A DNA stretch of 64,000 nt from Sabellastarte sp. h YS-2021 (Eukaryota > Annelida > Polychaeta > Sabellida > Sabellidae), in assembly GCA_964017235.1 (NCBI GenBank), contig OZ024930.1:150350221-150414220 (forward strand), written 5' to 3'. Below, piece by piece: positions 54,734 to 62,665 of the stretch. A program made the position numbers and the translations under genes. Within the stretch, counting starts at the first letter, position 1. Every line of letters begins with the position of its first letter. Below the pieces are notes generated by a model that worked only from the letters and a program-made list of their open reading frames with translations, was not told the DNA's origin and made no database searches.

Positions 54734-57044
54734 CAATCAATGTGTTCTCAAATCACAGGAAGGACTGCTGGCCGGGAGCCCAGTTACAGATCAAAGACAA
54801 TACAAAGACACTTTTGTAAAATTAAATGTTGTGAACCATGCTCATACTGCCCCCGGGCTTTCGCAAAAGAAAGAAATAAGTCCCGGGGTAGCAGGTTGTC
54901 ATCCCTTTCAAAAGAATCATACAGTAAAATATGTGAAAGGTGTTTCTTGTGTCACTCAATTGTCTTATGCCCAACCTGTAACAAATGTCAGAAATGTTGT
55001 CACAACTTATCCTGTAGGGGCTCGATTCCAACACTTTTGGAAAGTTTGGCTGGAGCTAGGGGCCGGTCCGAAGGTTACTCATATTTTGAAAGAGGGCTAC
55101 CCCCTCCCCTTCCGGATTCGACCCAGGCTAACAAGATATCCCACAGTCGTAAGTTGCTATGTCAATCCTCACAGGGACAGCTACCTGATGGAGGCATTAC
55201 ATCAACTTATCGACAAAAATGCAGTGGAACTAGTTCAAAATCAAAAGTCCCTAGGGTTTTTCAACCGGCTATTTCTAGTTCCGAAACCAAACAACAGGTG
55301 GAGACCTATCCTAGACCTGAGCAAACTAAATCTCTTCCTCAAGGTGGAGAAATTCAAGATGGAGACACCGGAAACCATCAGGTCATCACTCCAACAAGGG
55401 GAATGGGTCACATCCATAGACTTTCAGGACGCCTATTTCCATATTCCAATACAGGAACAATCCAGGAAATATTTGAGATTTCACGTCCAAGGGCTAACAT
55501 ACCAGTTCAAGGCCCTGCCGTTCGGCCTGTCCACAGCCCCCCTGGAGTTTACTGTGGTCGCAAAGGAAGTGAAACTGATGGCCACACACAAGGGTATAAG
55601 AATCCACCAGTACCTAGACGACTGGTTGGTGAGATCCAAATCCCGCAAAACTTGTCTCCACCATACCCAAGTCCTGATCAAAATGTGCCAGGACCTAGGT
55701 TGGCTGGTGAATTTGGAGAAATCAGAGCTGGAACCCAAACAGATCTTCGACTTTGTAGGTTACCAGTTCGACCTCAGGTCCGGTCGGGTCAGACCTACAC
55801 CGGACCGGTGGCAAAGCCTTCAGGACAAGATACATCTACTCCTGTCGTTACCGGCCTGTCCGGCCCGACAGTTCATGTCCCTGATAGGCCTACTAACAGC
55901 CACAGAAAAACAGGTTCACCTCGGCCGACTACACATGAGACCCATACAGTGGCATCTCAAGAACAATTGGAGGGTACCAGAATCTCTAGAGAAGATTATC
56001 CCCCTACCAAGGTCCCTGCACCCCCACTTACAATGGTGGCTAGAGGAAGACAATGTGCTTCAAGGCCAACCACTACACCCAGTAAGACATGCTCTGCAGA
56101 TATTTACAGACGCATCAAAAGAAGGGTGGGGCGCTCACTTAAACGAGTTCACTGCAAGAGGGACCTGGTCGGTGCCAGAAAGCAAACTGCACATAAATTA
56201 TCTAGAACTCAAAGCGGTCTTCCTGGCCCTCAAAGAGTTTCAAAACCTTTGTGTAGACAAAATGGTTCTGGTGGCAACCGACAACACTACAGTGGTAGCT
56301 TACATAAACAAGGAAGGAGGCATGAGGTCGGGCCCACTGTGTGCCCTACTATGGAGAATCTTGACCTGGTGCTCCCAGAGACAAGTGACTCTAAAAGCCC
56401 GACACATCCCAGGCCATTTAAATGTGATAGCCGACAAGCTATCCAGGCTGGGTCAGACAATCCAAACAGAATGGTCCCTCCTTCCGGAAGTTTTCCAACA
56501 ACTATGCAATCAATGGCACCTGCCTCAAATAGACCTATTTGCCACGAGGTTCAACCACAAGTTACCTCAGTTTGTCTCTCCGGTACCGGACTCCCTGGCT
56601 ATAGCAGTGGATGCTCTCACCCTGCCATGGGACGATCTGGATGCATACGCCTTCCCACCGACCGCCATATTGGGCAAAGTGGTGGAGAAGCTACTGGACT
56701 CCCCGTGCAAGAGACTCATTCTGATTGCCCCGGGGTGGCCCAACATGCCTTGGTTTTGGGACCTAGTGAACATGTCCAGCCAGGTCCCTCTCAGCCTACC
56801 CAACCTGCCCAGTCTGCTAACACAGCCCTTCAATCAGATCCCTCACAGAAATCTGACAAATCTAAATCTCCATGCCTGGCTCCTAGAGCCACAAAAATCA
56901 AAGAACAGGGCTTCTCTGAGGCAGTGGCAGCAAGAATTGAGGCTCCTCAAAGAAAGTCAACCAGATCAGTCTATGAGGCAAAGTGGACCATTTTTACAAA
57001 GTGGTGCGACACTAATCAGGTGGACTTCAGGTCACCACCTGTAA
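54534..57044 (+). CDS. DIRS-A2 RT / RNase H / methyltransferase-like protein
   Basis: 836 residues in the frame +1 to gag. RT spans roughly residues 190-480: VPKPNNRWRPILDLSKLN, SIDFQDAYFHIPIQ and the catalytic YLDDWLV near residue 360. RNase H, about 520-640, has FTDAS (Asp 526), LELKAV, ATDNTTVVAYINKEGG and IPGHLNVIADKLSR, giving the acidic residues and His. A C-terminal domain at about 660-770 (IDLFATRFNHKLPQF, YAFPP, LILIAPGWPNMPWFWDL) has the layout of the DIRS adenine-methyltransferase-like domain. Converts element RNA to cDNA. All motifs are intact. The true start may be upstream of the ATG or by frameshift. Confidence 0.94.
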   Translation: MNRKDRFTPGRKLASTHMSDLKSDQTIKSRIVQLGKMWDTEDKAREAGANHLTTPRDQPRASSPINDNQCVLKSQEGLLAGSPVTDQRQYKDTFVKLNVVNHAHTAPGLSQKKEISPGVAGCHPFQKNHTVKYVKGVSCVTQLSYAQPVTNVRNVVTTYPVGARFQHFWKVWLELGAGPKVTHILKEGYPLPFRIRPRLTRYPTVVSCYVNPHRDSYLMEALHQLIDKNAVELVQNQKSLGFFNRLFLVPKPNNRWRPILDLSKLNLFLKVEKFKMETPETIRSSLQQGEWVTSIDFQDAYFHIPIQEQSRKYLRFHVQGLTYQFKALPFGLSTAPLEFTVVAKEVKLMATHKGIRIHQYLDDWLVRSKSRKTCLHHTQVLIKMCQDLGWLVNLEKSELEPKQIFDFVGYQFDLRSGRVRPTPDRWQSLQDKIHLLLSLPACPARQFMSLIGLLTATEKQVHLGRLHMRPIQWHLKNNWRVPESLEKIIPLPRSLHPHLQWWLEEDNVLQGQPLHPVRHALQIFTDASKEGWGAHLNEFTARGTWSVPESKLHINYLELKAVFLALKEFQNLCVDKMVLVATDNTTVVAYINKEGGMRSGPLCALLWRILTWCSQRQVTLKARHIPGHLNVIADKLSRLGQTIQTEWSLLPEVFQQLCNQWHLPQIDLFATRFNHKLPQFVSPVPDSLAIAVDALTLPWDDLDAYAFPPTAILGKVVEKLLDSPCKRLILIAPGWPNMPWFWDLVNMSSQVPLSLPNLPSLLTQPFNQIPHRNLTNLNLHAWLLEPQKSKNRASLRQWQQELRLLKESQPDQSMRQSGPFLQSGATLIRWTSGHHL

Positions 57045-57953
57045 AGTCAGTAGCTGACTTCTTAATGTACCTCTTTGAGGACAAGAAATTACAGCCCAGC
57101 ACCATTGATGGATACAGATCTGCCATTGCTGATAAACTGGGTGACACATCAATCAATATCAGCAAAAATGATAACCTCACTCGTCTCTTGGAAAGTTTCC
57201 ACAGAGACAGACCCAAAGGGCGGAGGGGGATACCCTCCTGGAACCTTTCCCTGGTACTACACCAGCTGACAAAGGCTCCCTTCGAACCACTTAGGGAGGC
57301 GTCTCTGAAGCATGTGACCTTCAAGACTGTCTTCCTTTTGGCCCTGGGCTCTGGCAAAAGACGGAGTGAAATCCATGCATGGCAGCATAAAAACATCAGA
57401 CACCAGTCGGACTGGTCTAAGGTGTCTCTTTTTCCATCCCCCAGCTTTCTCTCTAAGAATCAGCTGGCCAAGGAGGGTCCACAGAGTGTAGCCCCAGTGG
57501 TCATACCAGCCCTGGCTCCTACTCTAGATAAATCCCTCAAGTCTGACAGATCCCTCTGTCCAATCACTGCGCTACTACTTGGACCGGACTTCAGACCTCA
57601 GGCAACACAAGGAGTTAGTCTTTGTCTCCTTCAAGAAGGGTTTCGACAAAGACATCTCCCCTGCCACTATCTCCTCATGGATCAAGCAAACTGTGATCCT
57701 ATGCTATGAGCTCTCTGATCATCAGGCCCACACCCTACATCAAGTTAAAGCTCATGATGTCAGGGCCTTTGCGGCTTCTAAGGCTTTCCAATCGGGAGTT
57801 TCCTTAGAACAGATCTTAGCAGCCTGCCACTGGAAATCTCATAATACCTTCACCCAATTCTACCTGAAGGATGTGGCCTGGGCTGATTCAGAGCTCTACC
57901 ATCTTGGACCGGTTGTGGCTGCTCAGCAGATCCACCAACAGACTGGTACCTAG
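56826..57953 (+). pseudogene. DIRS-A2 tyrosine recombinase, single frame break
   Basis: Phage-integrase-type recombinase that should insert the circular DIRS cDNA. Frame 1 carries RSVYEAKWTIFTKWC, STIDGYRSAIADKLG and the first catalytic region LALGSGKRRSEIHAW. After PITA near 57570 the reading moves to another frame because about five bases present in A1 are absent. Frame 2 carries SPATISSWIKQTVILCYEL, AHDVRAFAAS (HxxR), ACHWKSHNTFTQFYL (HW and candidate Tyr), ending QQIHQQTGT at 57953. All catalytic boxes survive on either side of the break. It shares the gag frame up to the break. Confidence 0.9.
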
Positions 57954-58017
57954 AGGAGATCTGTACATATGTAAATACTGCACATATTTGTATATATAGC
58001 ACATTTAGTTAAGAACA

Positions 58018-58041
58018 AACAAAAAAAAAAAAAAAAAAAAT
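58018..58041 (+). repeat. A-rich tract downstream of DIRS-A2 recombinase
   Basis: AACAAAC followed by about 20 As, 65 bases after the stop. It may be an expanded A-run. The equivalent in A1 is a short A8 after the AT microsatellite. Confidence 0.6.
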
Positions 58042-58315
58042 CTCTCACGTACTTCCTCCAGGAGGTGTTATTTTATGGGATTGAACTCATCCCTCTCTTC
58101 CCCTACCTCATAGCAGGTCTGTTAAAAAAGGGGGGGGGGGGCAAAAGGTCGATTCTGACGGTTCCATTCCGGACAACCGGATGATGATATTCGACCATAG
58201 CCTTAAGGGTGCCTTTTGACTTCAAGGTCCACCCAGGCTAAAGTAGAGATGTTTATAATCTCGGACATAAGTTCAACTTTAATCCCTAGTAACTACCAAA
58301 CGGTAGTTATTCAGC

Positions 58316-58411
58316 TATTGTCCATTGGATAGGATGTATTAACGCAATAAAATTGCAAATTTAATAAGTAAATTAAATTTTTATAAGTTAATACCCTATC
58401 CAATGGACACA
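58316..58411. repeat. Internal complementary region of DIRS-A2
   Basis: The reverse complement joins the right terminus (GGTATTAACTTATAAAAATT... GCAATTTT) to the left terminus (ATTGCGTTAATACATCCTAT). It is therefore complementary to the circularised junction, as in DIRS-1, and fixes both element ends. Confidence 0.93.
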
Positions 58412-58467
58412 CAAGACCCTCCCTCCGACCCCGCTATCAGCTTACTAGGGGTCCAATAGGTTTAGAC

Positions 58468-58639
58468 AACGAAAAAGATGCTATGACGTCACGCTGTCTA
58501 GACAGGAAGGAAGTACTACACGCCACCTGGCGAGTGCACAGGACTGGGCCGGCCTGGCCGGTGGAAACACAGGACGTCTTTTTCTGACGTTTGGCGGGCC
58601 GGTCTGCGCCGACCGGATAAGCTATTGTCCATTGGATAG
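58468..58639 (-). repeat. DIRS-A2 right inverted repeat
   Basis: Reverse complement of 52320-52491 with no mismatch found by eye. Perfect identity suggests recent insertion or template-enforced homogeneity. Confidence 0.93.
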
Positions 58640-58686
58640 GGTATTAACTTATAAAAATTTAATTTACTTATTAAATTTGCAATTTT

Positions 58687-59449
58687 CTTGTTCATGAAGG
58701 AATATATTTAGTTTTGTATAGGTTTACAATGGCCTGTAGCCACAATTATTTCTGAGAGATTCTCTCCAGTTATCTTTGAGAATGTTTTCTCATGAGAGAA
58801 TGGTATACACCTGTGCAAGTTAAAAGTTATTGTAGATTATGAAACAGTGATTCAACACCAGGGTCACTTTAAATAGTTTAACATATTAATCAAATTTTTA
58901 TGCAAATTTTACATCAGCAGAGATGAATGACCTAATGTAGTCACAAATTTCAGAAATGTTTAAAAATAGAGGGATCATCCCCACTGAATAATCTCACATA
59001 TCTTAATAAATTTGAACAGTGGATAATTGGAAGCCAGGTTTGTAAAATATAAAGCAATGCAGCTTTTTCATATCGTTTTTGTAGACCTCAGCCAGTAACT
59101 AAAGTAAAGAGAGATATAAACTGAAATGAAATTTTGTCATTAAGTTGTGAAGTGGTGGAAGCCATTGACTTTCATTATTAATGGCCTAGTCACACGCTTA
59201 ACTTTTGGATTGGGTTATGATGTTACAACCAATACTATTTTCAATATTTCAGACACAATTTGGATGTTTAGTTCAAAATATTGCTAGCAACATCTAAAGA
59301 GTCTTGAATGTTTAGGGACTTTCAGACATTTTAAAACAGAGTTATAATAAAACTTAAAAAGCAGAGAAATGAGACCTGCCCATTCATCTGTGATACATTA
59401 AGATACATTAATGTGTTGGGTATTTTAATCATTCATCTTGTGTATTCAG
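58687..59449. other. CPSF1 intron 7, right part
   Basis: AT-rich, no repeat boundary, RNA gene or exon recognised. Confidence 0.4.
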
Positions 59450-59560
59450 GTGGCGTGCTTGTATTTGCCGTGAACTCTTTGTTATATCTCAATCAGAGTT
59501 TACCACCCTATGGAGTGTCTTTGAACAGCATAACAGACTACAGCACAGAATTCCCTCTCA
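59450..59560 (+). CDS. CPSF1: CPSF1 exon 8
   Basis: Reads (G)[37 protein letters not shown]. It matches the [24 protein letters not shown] motif of CPSF160. Acceptor TGTGTATTCAG, donor GTAAGT. Phase 1 in and 1 out. The frame stays open in the intron beyond the donor to 59832, but that extension is not conserved. Confidence 0.94.
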
Positions 59561-59911
59561 GTAAGTGCTCGTCTATTTGTGTTTGTTCTGTAGTATACGA
59601 TTTTATTACACTAAATAGCCCTACTGAAGTAATAAAAATGTTTCACAATAATTGTGGCATATTGTGGCGTATAGAAAATTGGCCCCACAGAAAATACTCG
59701 GTCACTGCCTCTGGCAAGATAGATGGTCCTACTGGGGATATGTTGGCATTAAGTATGTGCTATCAATTTAAATGTATTTGTACTACAGAAAATTGTCTCT
59801 CATATCTATGTAATCAAGAATTTCAACAGTAGATGATACAGTGTGCAATTTCCTGTTATTATATCAACTCAACTAACACTTAAAATATCTGGGGTTTCCC
59901 TTTAACCTTGA

Positions 59912-60325
59912 CAGGGTGTATCAAATCATGGAAAACCTGGAAAAGTCATGGAATTTCATTATTTTTTCCAGTCCTGGAAAAGTCCTGGAAATTGACTCCA
60001 GGTTTTGGAAAATTCATAAAAAGTCATGGAAATTAAAAGGCATCCTTTCGTGAAACGGCGTTGTTCCTTTCTTTCATCCAGGATTTCAATACAAGGATAT
60101 GTTTATGTAATCAGATCAAATTTTGGTGTCTTCAAAATCTTCCTGTAGTTTGACTGGAACCTTGTGAGTGGTTCTCAAAGGCAAAACTGGCGGGAGCTTG
60201 TGGCCTCGGTACCTGTCTCTTTCGTGTCACGAAGCATGTAAAAGGTCCTTAATTTTATAGCTTCGGTCATGGAGAAGTCATGGAAAAGTCATGGAAAAAA
60301 TATTGAAATTAGTGGATACACCCTG
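59912..60325. mobile_element. hAT-like MITE (CAGGGTGTATC ends)
   Basis: Ends CAGGGTGTATC and GATACACCCTG (with one mismatch), internal repeats of AAAAGTCATGGAAA near both ends, and flanking CCTTGA at 59906-59911 and 60326-60331. A 6-bp duplication is visible; hAT would give 8. Lies in CPSF1 intron 8. Confidence 0.75.
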
Positions 60326-60463
60326 CCTTGAGTTCCAGACTTGTGTTTAACTTTTTGCGAGCCCCATTAAAAGGGGCCTGTGAGTGTGTCCCAGCTGAGG
60401 AATAACAGCATATCTGCAAGTGGCAGTGTCAAATACTTATGATTTTGTATATTTTTGTTGCAG

Positions 60464-60557
60464 AAATTCAGGAAAATGTAGTTATCACCCTGGACTGTTG
60501 CCAGGCATCTTTCATAGCCCATGATAAACTGGTCATATCTCTAAAAGGCGGGGAACT
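60464..60557 (+). CDS. CPSF1: CPSF1 exon 9
   Basis: Reads (K)[31 protein letters not shown]. It matches the [20 protein letters not shown] motif. Acceptor TTTTGTTGCAG, donor GTAAGT. Phase 1 in, 2 out. Confidence 0.94.
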
Positions 60558-60987
60558 GTAAGTTTTTTCCTTTATAAAATAATTAGTAATTATTATAGAT
60601 GAGGCAGGTAAGAGGTTGATTGGGCCTGATAATTGCTATGACTGGTGCTGATTTTGAGTTTTCTGTGGCATAAAGTGACATCAGTATTTCTACTCAGCCA
60701 AACAGGGGTCAGTCAGCTGCAGATTTACCTTTGTCCATTTAGTGTTGCTAACCATTTATTCTCCTGGGTAGAGGCGGACACATGTATGAAGTAACTTTTC
60801 AGAAGGTACTATCTCCATGGCCCAGTTAAATTTTAAACCAGAGACTTGCTGCTCCAAGGTCCAGCACCTTGAACACCAGGCCATAGCGACCACTTATTTA
60901 TGTTTTATAAGAACAAAAAGAAGTAAAAAAATGAACTGCAATTTGTTATAGTATGTGAAGTTTTTAACGGGCCCTAAAACCTTGTAC

Positions 60988-61541
60988 ATGTCATGGTAGA
61001 AAGTCCAGTCTGGTAGAATTTCAAGTTCTACTGATAGAAAGTCCAGTTGGAGTTTCTACAAACATAAACTTGGTAGAAAGTCCAATTGGAGTTTCTACTG
61101 GTAGAAACTCCAATTGAGGAGATGTGGGTATTGCCGTAGGGTCCAAAATCTAATAAAATTCTTGAAATAGACTGAAAATTGCAGTTTCTGTCATGTCTAT
61201 ATCAAATCTCTGTTACAGTGAAATATTTTCTTTATTTTGCGTTTTCTTCATTTATGAAAGTTGCACCTTACTTAGATGACAGATTTATATGGATAGAAGG
61301 CCCACTGTTTGTGTTTTAGTTGGACTTTCTTTCAAGCTTATATGGAGTTTCTACAAAGATTACATTCTGGTACACAGAGCCATACCTAAATCTCTGAGAT
61401 TAGAATATTAAACAAGTTTGTTAAATTTCAGACTCCCGAGCACTACTCAAATCTCCTCGATTGGACTTTCTACCAGTAGAAACTCCAATTGGACTTTCTA
61501 CCGGTAGAAATTCTACCAGATTGGACTTTCTACCATGACAT
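60988..61541. mobile_element. TIR element built of GGTAGAAAGTCC palindromes
   Basis: Ends ATGTCATGGTAGAAAGTCC and its inverse. The inner ~150 bp on each side are mosaics of GGTAGAAAGTCCAATTGG and AGTTTCTACC units in both orientations, so the element could fold into a large cruciform. No ORF and no certain target duplication. Lies in CPSF1 intron 9. Confidence 0.8.
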
Positions 61542-62040
61542 ATATATAAAATAATATACTATGCTCACATACTTTCTGCATCATGTGTAACCTATAGCCA
61601 CAAATAGTCATCAGGTAACATATACAGAAACAATTTTTCAATTTCACATCACTTTAGTAAATTTCTAAACTTAACAACTAAGTGCACTAGCAAAATAATA
61701 TTTCGGCATCAATAAGCACAGCTTCCTTGACTAACATTGTTTTGTATCACTCATGAGGCATATATTGATGTTATCTGAAATAGTTTATTGACAGTTTTAC
61801 ATTGCAATTTTTGAGCTTTTGTTGTAAATTTGTTTGAAATTTATTATTAGTCATATTAAATTTAATTCCATTTGTATATTAAGATATTATTTCAGTAAAT
61901 GACACATTGTTTAACTGTCAAATGGTGTAAGAAGTGACAACACACTGAGCCGTGTAATAAAACCACAATCAGCCTTTGATATCGATACTACAATTGTTCA
62001 TTTCTATCCAGACACCATATTGTGCACATTTACTGTGTAG

Positions 62041-62128
62041 GTATGTGCTGACACTGTTGGTGGACAGTATGCGGGCAGTGAGAAACTTTAACCTAGACAA
62101 GGCAGCAGCCAGTGTGCTCACTACCTGT
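62041..62128 (+). CDS. CPSF1: CPSF1 exon 10
   Basis: Reads (L)YVLTLLVDSMRAVRNFNL, DKAAASVLTTC, the conserved YVLTL..D.MR.VR.F..DKAAASVLTT block. Acceptor ACTGTGTAG, donor GTAAGT. Phase 2 in, 0 out. Confidence 0.95.
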
Positions 62129-62479
62129 GTAAGTGTTTTGACTGGAACAAACATCTTATTGAATATTAGATATGTGTAGTCAGTTGTTAGTAACCATATA
62201 CCATTGCCATCGGTCACTGATACTTTAATCTGTTGTGTTATTATTTAACGAAGAAATATTGTCTTTGTTACAAGATACTCTTTATAACCATTCATCAAAG
62301 TTTGCACATTTCTTTAGATATTTACTTGGTGTCCGACACGGGAGAAAATTAGTTTGTGTATATCTATTTTCCAAACCCAACCTCATCCTGAGGAAGGGGG
62401 TTGCCTTGGGAGCAGATACCATATTGCTGTGTTGAGTTTCACACTTCTTTCTGTGCAGTTATGATTGCATTTCTAACAG

Positions 62480-62570
62480 ATTACATGTTGTGGAGAGGGC
62501 TACCTGTTCCTGGGTTCACGTTTGGGAAATTCCTTGTTACTGAAATACACTGAGAAGTCTGCTGCATCAG
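62480..62570 (+). CDS. CPSF1: CPSF1 exon 11
   Basis: Reads [30 protein letters not shown] plus one base. It matches [20 protein letters not shown]. Acceptor TTCTAACAG, donor GTAGGT. Last CPSF1 exon seen in the window. Confidence 0.94.
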
Positions 62571-62665
62571 GTAGGTATGGATTTGTTAGTTTTCCAAGCA
62601 TTGGGTGACTAACAACGTAGGGTTATTTTGCTTATATTTGGTGGAAATATTGAAAACCACTGTAT

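Larger units (their letters stand above)
52301..58686 (+). mobile_element. DIRS-A2 retrotransposon, nearly intact, CPSF1 intron 7
   Basis: A full-length DIRS-type element in the same orientation as CPSF1. The left end TTTTATTGCGTTAATACATC and the right end ...AAATTTGCAATTTT meet host DNA at T-runs, with no target duplication beyond the T-run. Inverted repeats of about 172 bp are identical, and the internal complementary region is intact. gag-like, RT/RNase H/methyltransferase-like and recombinase frames follow one another with overlaps. The only obvious lesion is a small deletion in the recombinase. DIRS elements integrate circular cDNA through the recombinase. Confidence 0.96.
36896..62570 (+). 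other. CPSF1: CPSF1 gene, exons 1-11 (5' part)
   Basis: CPSF1 (CPSF160) is the large scaffold of the cleavage and polyadenylation specificity factor, working in the nucleus with CPSF30, WDR33 and Fip1 at AAUAAA. Eleven exons total 1183 coding bases (about 394 residues) with consistent phases and GT/AG borders. They cover the first beta-propeller region, against a family length of about 1440 residues. The gene continues past the window. Introns 2, 5 and 7 are swollen by RC1/RC2/RC3, an antisense recombinase retroelement and DIRS-A2 respectively. Confidence 0.93.

Noticed and set aside
54740..56820. Long second-frame ORF over the DIRS-A2 RT region as a separate gene
   Set aside because: It has no recognisable domain before the recombinase part and overlaps a well-conserved RT. 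It is kept only as a finding about dual open frames.
59561..59832. Extension of CPSF1 exon 8 in the open frame to 59832
   Set aside because: A consensus donor GTAAGT lies at 59561 and exon 9 joins it in phase with conserved sequence. The extension is not conserved.
36896..62570. CPSF1 as a processed pseudogene or retrocopy
   Set aside because: Eleven exons with GT/AG borders and consistent phases show an intron-bearing gene.
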